In this document: piece by piece, positions 16,805 to 25,143 of the stretch | Position numbering within the stretch: position 1 is the stretch's first letter | Layout of the letters: the number at the start of each line of letters is the position of its first letter | DNA from: Rhodothermales bacterium | GTDB taxonomy: Bacteria; Bacteroidota; Rhodothermia; Rhodothermales; Bin80 | Direction of reading: 5' to 3' | NCBI GenBank assembly: GCA_028278205.1 | Contig: JANQES010000016.1 | Span: forward strand, 1 to 64,000 | Length of the DNA stretch: 64,000 nucleotides | Made by a program: the position numbers and the translations under genes | Notes under the pieces: model-generated | Told to the model about the DNA's origin: nothing | Database searches by the model: none | The model's input: only the letters and a program-made list of their open reading frames with translations

Positions 16805-17500
16805 ATGACGGGATTGAAAAAAGCGAAAATACTGGCCCGCTGGCCCAGTGGCAAGAAGGAAGAGTTCGAGGTTCAGTTTAACCCGACGGAGTTCTCCCTG
16901 GATAAAAGCGTGCAACTGGCCGAGATCGCCATACCCGGTATCGACACGCCGATTTTGCAGTTTGTGCGCGGGCAGAACGAGAAGATGAGCCTGGAACTGT
17001 TCTTCGACAGCACCGAAGACGGCATGGGCAAAAACGCCCTCAGTGTTACCAAAAAAACCGACAAGCTCTATCAACTCGTCAAGCTCGACCCCAAGAGCCA
17101 CGCGCCGCCGATCTGCACCTTTAACTGGAATGACAAATTCCCCGGCGACAACGTCTCCGCCGTGCTGGGCAACCAGAAACGCAACGCCTTCGAGTTCATC
17201 GTCGAGAGTGTCAGCCAGAAGTTTACGCTCTTCAGCCCGGAAGGCGTGCCTCTGCGCGCGACGGTGACGCTGAGCCTGCGCGAATACAAGACGCTCGACA
17301 CTCAGCTTGATCAACTCAATCTCAGCTCGCCGGACCGCACGCACGGCCACGTGGTCCAGCAGGGCGAGACCCTCACGGCCATTGCCGGCCAGTTCTACCA
17401 GCGGCCCGGCGCCTGGCGCGCTATCGCCACCGAAAACGGCCTGGACGACCCGCGCCGCCTGACGCCCGGCACCTTCCTCGTCATTCCTCCTATCTCCTGA
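16805..17500 (+). CDS. LysM-containing baseplate adaptor (Pvc7-like)
   Basis: The 231-residue protein has the N-terminal fold of eCIS/gp53-like adaptors (KAKILARWPSGKKEEFEVQFNPTEFSLDKS, with VQFNPTE as the hallmark; residues about 1-165). A C-terminal LysM domain covers about 180-231 (HVVQQGETLTAIAGQFYQRP, then ENGLDDPRRLTPGTFLVIP). In PVC particles this protein joins the tube initiator to the hub. The LysM motif is usual in phage baseplate proteins and need not bind peptidoglycan here. It ends eight bases before the hub gene. Confidence 0.9.
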   Translation: MTGLKKAKILARWPSGKKEEFEVQFNPTEFSLDKSVQLAEIAIPGIDTPILQFVRGQNEKMSLELFFDSTEDGMGKNALSVTKKTDKLYQLVKLDPKSHAPPICTFNWNDKFPGDNVSAVLGNQKRNAFEFIVESVSQKFTLFSPEGVPLRATVTLSLREYKTLDTQLDQLNLSSPDRTHGHVVQQGETLTAIAGQFYQRPGAWRAIATENGLDDPRRLTPGTFLVIPPIS

Positions 17501-17507
17501 AATCGCC

Positions 17508-18686
17508 ATGTCGGTCGTTACACTCAAACAGGCTTCGCAGGATCTCGGCGGTTTTTACGTGCCGCTGTTCGAGGTGCGTATCCAGGGCGCCGGGCTGCCG
17601 CGCGACGTCCTGCGCGACGTCACGGAGATCACCTTTAAAGACAACATCAAGGAAATCGACAGCTTCGAGTTGACGGTCAACAACTGGGATCCGACGACCA
17701 ATGATTTTAAATACGTCGGCGCTGAGACGGCTGCTGATCTCAAAGGGGGCGGCAAAGACACCAAACGCTACCGGCTCTTCGAACCCGGCGGCCAGGACGT
17801 GCAGATCTTCATGGGCTATCTGGGCACGCTCACGCTCATGATGCGGGGGCAGTTTACCACCATGGAACCCAACTTCCCCAGCAGCGGTGCGCCCACGCTT
17901 ACCGTCCGTGGTCTCAACGTGCTGCACAAGCTGCGTCGTAAGCAAAACACCAGAGAGTGGAAAGACAAAACCGACAGCGAGATCGCAAAGAGCGTCGGCA
18001 AAAAATTTCCCTTGCCTGTTGAGATCGATAAGGACGCTGCGGCCAAAGAGGAAGCGATCAAGTCCGTGGCGCAGAAAAACAAGTACGACATCGATTTCTT
18101 GCTTGAGCGCGCCCGGACGCGCGGCTACGTGGTCTACGTCAAAGATGAAGGCGACGACCGCAGCCTCTATTTCGGCCCCTCGAATGCGCCCGATCCTGTG
18201 ACCTATGAACTGGCCTGGAACCAGTCGCTCGTCGCTTTCCAGCCGACGCTCACCACGGCCAATCAGGTCCACGCGGTGACGGTCAACGGGTGGAATCGGC
18301 GCACCAAGGAGCGCATCAGTGAACGGGTCACGCTGGACGACTTGCGGCACAAACGCAACGAAGATCTCCACCCGTTGCTCACGAGTAAATCCGGTGGAAA
18401 ACGCGAAGAGAAGGTTGTCAAGGAGCCGGTTTTTACCAAGAAACAGGCCAGGGAGCGGGCGCTGGCTATCCTCGACGATCAACAAAAAGTGATGGTCACG
18501 GCCAGCGGCACGACGGTGGGGTTGCCGGAGCTGCGGGCGGGTCGCCAGGTGAAGATCAAAGGGATGGGCTCGCGCTTCAGCGGCACCTATTTCATCACCG
18601 AAACCACGCACACCATCAACGACAGCGGCTATATCACCAAGTTCAAAGCCCGGCGCGAGGACGACGGGCGGGGGCAAACGTCATGA
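17508..18686 (+). CDS. Baseplate hub protein (phage protein D, gp27-like)
   Basis: The 392-residue protein fits the phage late-control gene D family: YVPLFEVRIQGAGLPRDVLRDVTEITFKD at the start, IDSFELTVNNWD, then LRGLNVLHKLRRKQN-like and the C-terminal GRQVKIKGMGSRFSGTYFITETTHTI, the second barrel. It forms the trimeric hub on which the tube initiator sits. In PVC the hub and spike are fused in Pvc8; here they are two genes overlapping by four bases (ATGA at 18683). Confidence 0.9.
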   Translation: MSVVTLKQASQDLGGFYVPLFEVRIQGAGLPRDVLRDVTEITFKDNIKEIDSFELTVNNWDPTTNDFKYVGAETAADLKGGGKDTKRYRLFEPGGQDVQIFMGYLGTLTLMMRGQFTTMEPNFPSSGAPTLTVRGLNVLHKLRRKQNTREWKDKTDSEIAKSVGKKFPLPVEIDKDAAAKEEAIKSVAQKNKYDIDFLLERARTRGYVVYVKDEGDDRSLYFGPSNAPDPVTYELAWNQSLVAFQPTLTTANQVHAVTVNGWNRRTKERISERVTLDDLRHKRNEDLHPLLTSKSGGKREEKVVKEPVFTKKQARERALAILDDQQKVMVTASGTTVGLPELRAGRQVKIKGMGSRFSGTYFITETTHTINDSGYITKFKARREDDGRGQTS

Positions 18687-19447
18687 AGAGGATCCCCGGC
18701 GTCGTCATCGGTATCGTGCAGGATTTGGAAGATCCCGAAGGCGAGGGGCGCATCAAGCTCACGTTTCCCTGGTTCACCGAAGAGCCCAAGAGCGCCTGGG
18801 CCACGCTGGCCGTTCCGCTGGCCGGCCCGGACCGGGGCGCCTACATCATGCCCGAAATAGACGACGAGGCGCTCGTGGCGTTCGACCAGGGCGACTTCGA
18901 CCATCCCTTCATCCTGGGTTTTCTGTGGAACGGCAAAGACAAACCGCCCAACCAGGACATCAACCCCAGCGTCCGCCGCTTGCGCACCGTCAGCGGGCAC
19001 GTGCTCGAATTCGATGATAACAGCGGTGAAGAGCGCATTTTGCTCACCACGCAGGGCGAACACGAGATCGAACTGAAAGACTCGCCCACGGCGTCGGTGA
19101 CGATCAAAACCAGCGGCGGGCACGAGATCGTCATGGACGATGCGCCGCCCGCCTCGGTGACGGTCAAAACGAGCGGCGGGCAGGAGATTGCGCTCAACGA
19201 CCTGCCGGCGAGCATCTCGGTGAAGACCACCGCCGGCAACAAGGTCGAGATCAGCGATGTGCCGCCGGGCATCACCATCTCGGCGCAGACCGGGATGGTG
19301 ACGGTGCAGTGCCTGCAGGCGAGCATTAACGCCTCGGCTTTGATGAGCGTCACCGCGCCGCTGGCGCAGTTTGCGGGCGTGGTGCAGGCGACGACCATCA
19401 TGGGCGCGGCCTACGTCCCGGCGCCGGGCAACACGTTTGGATTATAA
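18683..19447 (+). CDS. Spike protein (gpV/gp5-like OB fold with beta-helix)
   Basis: The 254-residue protein has the gpV OB fold at residues about 1-100 (GVVIGIVQDLEDPEGEGRIKL, then GAYIMPEIDDEALVAFDQGD and PFILGFLWNG). A C-terminal part (about 105-215) has short repeats of the form T-S-G-G-x-E-I-x-x-x-D-x-P-x-S-V-x-V-K, which would form the triangular beta-helix of the spike. It is the membrane-piercing tip base. No C-terminal PAAR motif is seen. The start overlaps the hub stop. Confidence 0.9.
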   Translation: MKRIPGVVIGIVQDLEDPEGEGRIKLTFPWFTEEPKSAWATLAVPLAGPDRGAYIMPEIDDEALVAFDQGDFDHPFILGFLWNGKDKPPNQDINPSVRRLRTVSGHVLEFDDNSGEERILLTTQGEHEIELKDSPTASVTIKTSGGHEIVMDDAPPASVTVKTSGGQEIALNDLPASISVKTTAGNKVEISDVPPGITISAQTGMVTVQCLQASINASALMSVTAPLAQFAGVVQATTIMGAAYVPAPGNTFGL

Positions 19448-19458
19448 AGGAGGCCGGT

Positions 19459-20457
19459 ATGTTGACGATTCCCACACCCAGCCTGACGTTCGAGGGCGCC
19501 GGACCCAACCTGGCGATCCTGGAAAAGCCGATCCAGGTGAAATGCGGTCCGGTGGCCTTGCCGGATGGGACGCCCTTCACCCTGGAGCACGTGGGCGCCG
19601 CCGGTTTGCTGGCCTATCGCCGGCAGTCGGCCTCGGCCCTCGACGTCTGGAGCGATGAGACGAAGGAGTGGGTAGCGGCAGCCTCGGTCGATCCGGCCAC
19701 CTTGAAGCCGTTGCCGTTTTTCTTCAAAGAAGACGACCCGGCCTTTCCGTGGCAGGGCCTCGTGATGGCGGCGGGCCAGGCGGATAAAGACGGTAACGAC
19801 CAGTTCGAAAAAGCCGGCGGGCTGTTTCCAAGCTATGCCTTCCGCGCCTTTTTCGTCGAGAAGGAGGGAGGCAGCGGCGCTTCGGGCCTGAGCACGACGA
19901 CGCCGGACCTCCAGTTCACCAGTTTCCTCGATATCCTGCGTGCCGGCATCCGGGTGCCCGATGGCGAAACGCCGGAAAACGCGACCGAAATACACTTTTT
20001 CCTGCGCAATACCGCCCTCCAACCCATCGGGTCGGTGGCGCTCTACAATAAGGGCGAAAGGGCGGAGATCGAGATCAAGAAAGACGCCGTCCCCGGCACG
20101 CCCGGCGCGATCCTTCGCATGAAAGAGGACGGGGAGATGGAGATCCTGGGGCCGGAGATTGCCCCCGGCCAACGCGCCCAGGTGCGTCTTCGAACCTCCG
20201 GCGATCTGGAGATTCAATCGGCGCCGGGCCGCACTGTCCGCATCAACAACGCGATGGCCATCACGGCCAACGGCGCCCTCCAGGCCACGGGCGACCTGGA
20301 GTTGCAAACCGCGCCCGGCGCTGCCGTCCGCATCAACAACGCGCTGGACATCACGACCAACGGCCCCGACGTGACGCTCCAGTGTGCCGGAGCGCTGACG
20401 CTCAACGCCAACACCTTTGCGGTCAATACGCCCGGCCAGGTTTTTACTGTGCCCTGA
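19459..20457 (+). CDS. Unrecognised protein in spike-tip position
   Basis: The 332-residue protein lies between the spike and the gp25 wedge gene. I do not recognise its N-terminal two thirds (residues about 1-225). That part has FFFKEDDPAFPWQGLVMAAG and a later FRAFFVEKEGG segment, no signal peptide and no membrane helix. The last 100 residues have repeats (GDLEIQSAPGRTVRINNAM, then GDLELQTAPGAAVRINNAL) like the beta-helical tails of VgrG/gp5 spikes. In PVC a PAAR tip gene lies near here, and I find no PAAR-like gene in the cluster. It may cap or extend the spike, or be carried on it. GGAGG at 19449-19453 gives a good ribosome-binding site for ATG 19459. Confidence 0.45.
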   Translation: MLTIPTPSLTFEGAGPNLAILEKPIQVKCGPVALPDGTPFTLEHVGAAGLLAYRRQSASALDVWSDETKEWVAAASVDPATLKPLPFFFKEDDPAFPWQGLVMAAGQADKDGNDQFEKAGGLFPSYAFRAFFVEKEGGSGASGLSTTTPDLQFTSFLDILRAGIRVPDGETPENATEIHFFLRNTALQPIGSVALYNKGERAEIEIKKDAVPGTPGAILRMKEDGEMEILGPEIAPGQRAQVRLRTSGDLEIQSAPGRTVRINNAMAITANGALQATGDLELQTAPGAAVRINNALDITTNGPDVTLQCAGALTLNANTFAVNTPGQVFTVP

Positions 20458-20481
20458 TCGCACCCCAAAAAGGAAGGCCCG

Positions 20482-20877
20482 ATGAGACGCGAATTTCTTG
20501 GCAACGGCTGGAAGTTTCCGCTCCAGGTGACTCCGAGCGGCAAGATCGCCCAGGCGCATTCCGAGCGGCGGATCGAAGAATCGATCTACTTGATTTTGAG
20601 CACCGCGCCCGGCGAGCGGGTGATGCTGCCCGACTTCGGTTGCGGCATCCACGATCTGGTTTTTGCGCCCAACGACACGGTCACGCGCAGCCAGGTGGTT
20701 CAGCAGGTGCGGCAGGCCCTCGTGGCCTTCGAAGCCCGCATCGACGTGCTGGAGGTCGAGGCGGAGACGGCTCCGGAGACGCCCAATCTGTTGTTGATTC
20801 GCATCAACTATCGCATCCGCGAGAATAACGCGCTGGGCAATCTGGTCTTTCCATTCTATATCAACGAAGGCGCTTAA
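20482..20877 (+). CDS. Baseplate wedge protein (GPW/gp25 family, Pvc9-like)
   Basis: The 131-residue protein shows the gp25 signature: GWKFPLQVTPSGKIAQAHSERRIEESIYLILSTAPGERVM with the EE..I.LIL.T.PGER core, then LPDFGCGIHDLVFAPND, and a C-terminal IRINYRIRENNALGNLVFPFY. gp25 nucleates sheath assembly on the baseplate. Length is standard. It is five bases from the baseplate J gene, with GGAAGG at 20471-20476 before its own start. Confidence 0.95.
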   Translation: MRREFLGNGWKFPLQVTPSGKIAQAHSERRIEESIYLILSTAPGERVMLPDFGCGIHDLVFAPNDTVTRSQVVQQVRQALVAFEARIDVLEVEAETAPETPNLLLIRINYRIRENNALGNLVFPFYINEGA

Positions 20878-20881
20878 GGCC

Positions 20882-22855
20882 ATGCCACTGAAGCCTCCCG
20901 TCATAGACAACCGGACGTTCGACGACATCGTCGACGAGGCCCGCACGCGCATCCCGCGCTATACGCCGGAGTGGACCTGGACGGACCTCAACGACAACGA
21001 TCCGGGCATCGCGCTGCTTCAGGTCTTCGCCTGGATGACGGAGATGCTGATCTTTCGGATGGCCCAGGTGCCGAGACTTAACTATGTAAAATTCCTACAG
21101 TTGATAGGGATAGAACTGAAGCCGGCGGTGCCGGCCCGCGCCGAGGTCACGTTTCCCGTAACCAACAACAATCCCAACCCTTACGTCGATGTGCCCTTGC
21201 GCGCGCAGGTGGCCGCCGAGTCGGACGAGGGGGATCTGGTCATCTTCGAGACCGAACGTGCGCTCGTGGCGCTGACGGCGAGGCTGGCGGCGGTGCAGAC
21301 CTTCGGCGGCGCCAACAATTTTACCTCGTGGACCCAGGCTAACGAGGATGTTGAGAATCCCTTCTTCCCGTTGGGCGAGGCCGTCAATCACGGCAACGCG
21401 TTGCTGCTGGGCTTCGACTACGACGACGATTTCCCTCCCGACATCGAACTCAACCTGAGCTTTTTTATGCCGGAGGAGGCCATCATCGCCGAGGGGGTTG
21501 TCTGCGGCCGGTCGGCGCCGCGCACGTCTATCCGGCTGGTCTGGGAATACTGGGCCGGCACCGAGTGGCGCGCGATGACCCTGCTCAACGACGAGACGCG
21601 CGCCCTGACGCGCTCCGGGCACGTCTATCTGAGAACGCCGCCCAGAAGGACGATGCAGCGGCGGGTGTTCGGGCAGGAGGCTGCGTCGCTCTACTGGATT
21701 CAGGCCCGGTTCGAAAGCGGCGCCTACGAGCGGGCGCCCAGGGTGCTGGCGATCCGGACCAACACGGTCGAAGTGATTCAGGCCGAGACGATTGAAAACG
21801 AGGTGCTCGGAGGCACCTCCGGCGAAATCAACCAGACATTTCAACTGGAGAATTTTCCGGTGCTCCAGGATACGCTGGTTCTTGAGATCGACGAAGGCCT
21901 CAGTGAGAACGGCGACGACGAAGGAGGCCAAACCTGGAAGGCGGTCGAAGATTTTTTGGACTCCGGGCCTGAGGACCGTCATTACGTGCTCAACCGCACC
22001 ACCGGCAAAATCCGCTTCGGCGACGGCAAGAAAGGGCGTATTCCCTTGCCCAACGTCAATAATCCGAGCGCCAACGTCGTCGCCGTCGAATATCGGGTGG
22101 GCGGGGGCAGGGCCGGCAACGTCGTCGCCGGCAGCCTGACGACGCTCGTCACCTCGATCCAGGGCATCGATGAGAATAATGTGACCAACCTGCGTCCGGC
22201 TTTTGGCGGGGGCGAAGAAGAGACCCAGAAAGAGGCTGAGGAACGCGCCCGCCTCCTCCTCAAGGGCCGCGACCGCGCCGTCACCCCCGAAGACTTCGAG
22301 GCCCTCGCCCGGCAGATAGCCAGCGTCAAACGCGCCAAAGCGCTGCCGCTGCATCATCCCAAATTTCCCGGCGTGCAGGTCCCCGGCGTGGTGACGGTGA
22401 TCGTCGTGCCCGACTCCGACAGCGACAACCCCACGCCCAACGAAGACACCCTGAGTGCGGTGTGCGAATGCCTGAACCAACGCCGCCTGCTTACGACCGA
22501 AGTGCACGTCGTCAGGCCCACGTATCGGCGCGTCGAGGTGCAGGGCGTGGTCATCGCCGAGAACGACGCCGATCTGGCCACCGTCCGGGTGGCACTCAAC
22601 GACGCCCTGCTCACCTATTTCCACCCGCTCACGGGGGGCGAAGACGGGCAAGGGTGGCCTTTCGGCGGCGACATCTTCTTCTCTCGTGTCTATCAGCGGG
22701 TCTTTGCGGTGTCCGGCGTCCGGCGCATCGAACGGCTCGTCTTTCTGGTGGAGGGAGAAGAAATGCCGGAGTGCAAAGACATAGAAATTCCTGAAGGCGT
22801 CCTGCTGTATTCCACCGAGCATAATGTGGAAGTTAACTACGCTTTCGATTCCTGA
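20882..22855 (+). CDS. Baseplate assembly protein J (gp6/Pvc11-like)
   Basis: The 657-residue protein begins with PVIDNRTFDDIVDEARTRIPRY and WTDLNDNDPGIALLQVFAWMTEM, the start pattern of the large baseplate J proteins of eCIS. Later it has VEYRVGGGRAGNVVAGSLTTLVTSI, FGGGEEETQKEAEERARLLLKGRDRAVTPEDFEALARQIASVKRAKA, which is the J core (residues about 390-500), and a VTVIVVP strand. It builds the wedge that surrounds the hub. Length and architecture are normal for the family. Confidence 0.95.
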   Translation: MPLKPPVIDNRTFDDIVDEARTRIPRYTPEWTWTDLNDNDPGIALLQVFAWMTEMLIFRMAQVPRLNYVKFLQLIGIELKPAVPARAEVTFPVTNNNPNPYVDVPLRAQVAAESDEGDLVIFETERALVALTARLAAVQTFGGANNFTSWTQANEDVENPFFPLGEAVNHGNALLLGFDYDDDFPPDIELNLSFFMPEEAIIAEGVVCGRSAPRTSIRLVWEYWAGTEWRAMTLLNDETRALTRSGHVYLRTPPRRTMQRRVFGQEAASLYWIQARFESGAYERAPRVLAIRTNTVEVIQAETIENEVLGGTSGEINQTFQLENFPVLQDTLVLEIDEGLSENGDDEGGQTWKAVEDFLDSGPEDRHYVLNRTTGKIRFGDGKKGRIPLPNVNNPSANVVAVEYRVGGGRAGNVVAGSLTTLVTSIQGIDENNVTNLRPAFGGGEEETQKEAEERARLLLKGRDRAVTPEDFEALARQIASVKRAKALPLHHPKFPGVQVPGVVTVIVVPDSDSDNPTPNEDTLSAVCECLNQRRLLTTEVHVVRPTYRRVEVQGVVIAENDADLATVRVALNDALLTYFHPLTGGEDGQGWPFGGDIFFSRVYQRVFAVSGVRRIERLVFLVEGEEMPECKDIEIPEGVLLYSTEHNVEVNYAFDS

Positions 22856-22869
22856 GGCCCCGCACTGCC

Positions 22870-25116
22870 ATGAACACCAACGGCCAGACAAAGAGCCTGC
22901 TTCCGCCGATCCCGAAGCCACCCCACGATCCTACGTGGCAGCTTCTGGACGGGCGTGTGGGGTGGCACGAGGCCCGGCTGGAGCATCTGGAGCAACGCCC
23001 CGGCTCGCAGGCGCTGGTGCTGGCGCGGTGGCCCGGAAGCTTGCGTGTGCTGACCGAGCCGGGCGGGCGCTTCGGCGGGCTGACGCTGCCTACCCACGCC
23101 GCCCTGGCCGCCGATGGAAGCCTTTACCTGCTCGACCGCACCACGACCCGGCTCAAACGCTTCGATCCGTGCGCGTGCGCCTTCGACGTGGTGCTTCGTT
23201 TTGGCGGGGTGGGTTCCGGCGCGCGGCAGCTACGAGATCCCCACGGCATCGGCATACATCGGGGCAACCTCTACGTCTGCGACACCGGCAACCACCGCCT
23301 GAGCGTCTTTGCCCTGCCGGAGCTGGTGCTGCGCGCCAACACGTGGAGGCCGCCTCCCCCGGAGCAGCCCAGCCCGTGGGCGCCCTACGCCGTGGCGTTC
23401 GACCGGCGCGGTCGTGTTTTTGTTACGGATCGGGCCAATAACTGTGTGCATCGGTTCAGCCCGTCCGGGCGTTGGGAGGCCGGTTTTGCGGTCCCCGGCC
23501 CCGCCAGGCATCTGGCTATCGATTGCCGGGATTACCTCTACGTCGTCTACACCGGGGCCGAGAATCAGGAAGCCGTGCATGTGATGGATACCGGCGGGCG
23601 GGCGATAGAAAACCCGGTCACGCGCTCCGATTTGTTGCGGGAGCACTTCCCGTGTTTGCCTTTCGAGGTGGATGCGCAAGGCCGGTTTAACCTGCGCGAT
23701 CTCTGCCTCAACGAGCCGGAGCAGGAACCGGAGCCGCCGCAGGAATGGGGTGTTTTTGACGAAAACGGCAATGGGCCGGTGGCTCGCGAGGAGCCGAGAA
23801 GCCGCCAACGCTTCGGGCAAACGGGCACCTACATCACCCAGGCGCTCGACAGCAGGCTCTACCGGTGTCAGTGGCACCGCGTCGTGCTCAGCGGCGAACT
23901 GCCCGACTGGACGTCGCTGACGGTTTATACCTTCACCGCCGATGCCGAACTGCCCGACGAACACATTCTCGCCCTGCCCGATACCGTCTGGGACGGCAAC
24001 CTCACCGCGCGTCGCCTCGACAAAAAGGGCGAATGGGACGGCCTCATCCGCAGCGGGCCGGGGCGATACCTCTGGTTGCGGATCGACTTCCGGGGCGGCG
24101 GCGAAACCACGCCCACGCTTGACCACATCAGGGTCGAATTTCCCCGGATCAGCCTCCGGCGTTTTCTGCCGGCGGTCTTTGGCGAAGATCCGGTCAGCAC
24201 CGACTTTACGGACCGCTTTCTCAGCCTCTTCGACACCATCTTTCGCGGCATCGAGCACGAGATCGATACGCAAGCCCGCCTCTTCGATCCGCTTTCGACG
24301 CCGAGCGACGACAAAGACCCGACCCGCGATTTCCTTACGTGGCTGGCTTCGTGGATCGGCGTGTCGTTAGACCGGCAGTGGCCGGAGGAGAAGCGGCGGC
24401 GGTTCCTCAAACGCGCCGGGCGTCTTTTTGCCGACCGGGGCACGCGCCAGGGCTTGTGGCAGACGCTGCTCTTTTATCTGGGCATCCAACAGGAAGACGT
24501 CTGCTGTCTCGATAGCGGGCCGAGGACGCGCTGCCAGCCGCCGCGCATCGGCTGCGCCGCTCGTGAGGAGCCTCCGTGCGGATGGCTGCCGCCGCCGCTG
24601 ATCCTCGAACATTACAAGGTGCGCCGGTGGCTCTTCGTGGGCGCGGGCCGCCTCGGCGATCAGGCCGTTTTGTGGGGCCGGCGCGTCGTCAACCGCAGCC
24701 AGTTGGGCGAAAACGCGCAGGTAGGCGGCACCCAGTTGAAGGCCACCCAGGATCCGTTCCGCGATCCGTTCCACGTCTACGCGCACCAGTTCTCCGTCTT
24801 CGTGCCGGCCTCCTGCGGGCGCTCGTCCCGGCAACGGCGGATGCTGGAAAAGCTGATTCAATCCGAAAAACCCGCGCATACCCTGCCGCACCTCGTCTTC
24901 GTCGAGCCGCGCTTTCGCATCGGGTTTCAGTCGATGATCGGGCTGGACGCCGTCATCGGGCGCTATCCGGAGGGCGTGACGCTCAACCAGGGTGCGGGGC
25001 CGCCGGAGCCGGCGCGGTTGGGCCGCGACACCGTGCTCAGCGGCGAATCGCAGCAGGCGCCGTCGTTGCGGGTGGGGGCGCAGGCGCACATCGGTACAAC
25101 GACCCTTTTAGACTAG
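22870..25116 (+). CDS. Tail protein I (gpI/Pvc12-like) fused to beta-propeller
   Basis: The protein has 748 residues. Residues about 45-280 hold NHL-type propeller repeats (LPTHAALAADGSLYLLDR, RDPHGIGIHRGNLYVCDTGNHRLSVF, PYAVAFDRRGRVFVTDRANNCVHRF). Residues about 430-560 are the tail protein I domain: RRFLPAVFGEDP, FTDRFLSLFDTIFRGIEHEID, FLTWLASWIGVSLD, RRRFLKRAGRLFADRGT. The rest is a beta-rich C-terminus with HVYAHQFSVFVPA. gpI/Pvc12-type proteins connect baseplate to fibres. The propeller at the N-terminus is an added module that may bind ligands or stiffen the wedge. It sits directly before the fibre-type genes. Confidence 0.88.
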   Translation: MNTNGQTKSLLPPIPKPPHDPTWQLLDGRVGWHEARLEHLEQRPGSQALVLARWPGSLRVLTEPGGRFGGLTLPTHAALAADGSLYLLDRTTTRLKRFDPCACAFDVVLRFGGVGSGARQLRDPHGIGIHRGNLYVCDTGNHRLSVFALPELVLRANTWRPPPPEQPSPWAPYAVAFDRRGRVFVTDRANNCVHRFSPSGRWEAGFAVPGPARHLAIDCRDYLYVVYTGAENQEAVHVMDTGGRAIENPVTRSDLLREHFPCLPFEVDAQGRFNLRDLCLNEPEQEPEPPQEWGVFDENGNGPVAREEPRSRQRFGQTGTYITQALDSRLYRCQWHRVVLSGELPDWTSLTVYTFTADAELPDEHILALPDTVWDGNLTARRLDKKGEWDGLIRSGPGRYLWLRIDFRGGGETTPTLDHIRVEFPRISLRRFLPAVFGEDPVSTDFTDRFLSLFDTIFRGIEHEIDTQARLFDPLSTPSDDKDPTRDFLTWLASWIGVSLDRQWPEEKRRRFLKRAGRLFADRGTRQGLWQTLLFYLGIQQEDVCCLDSGPRTRCQPPRIGCAAREEPPCGWLPPPLILEHYKVRRWLFVGAGRLGDQAVLWGRRVVNRSQLGENAQVGGTQLKATQDPFRDPFHVYAHQFSVFVPASCGRSSRQRRMLEKLIQSEKPAHTLPHLVFVEPRFRIGFQSMIGLDAVIGRYPEGVTLNQGAGPPEPARLGRDTVLSGESQQAPSLRVGAQAHIGTTTLLD

Positions 25117-25143
25117 CCATAAGCCGGAAACCAGAGGCACGAT

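Noticed and set aside
21095..22921. 608-codon open frame on the minus strand
   Set aside because: It is antisense to the baseplate J gene and shows no protein family features.
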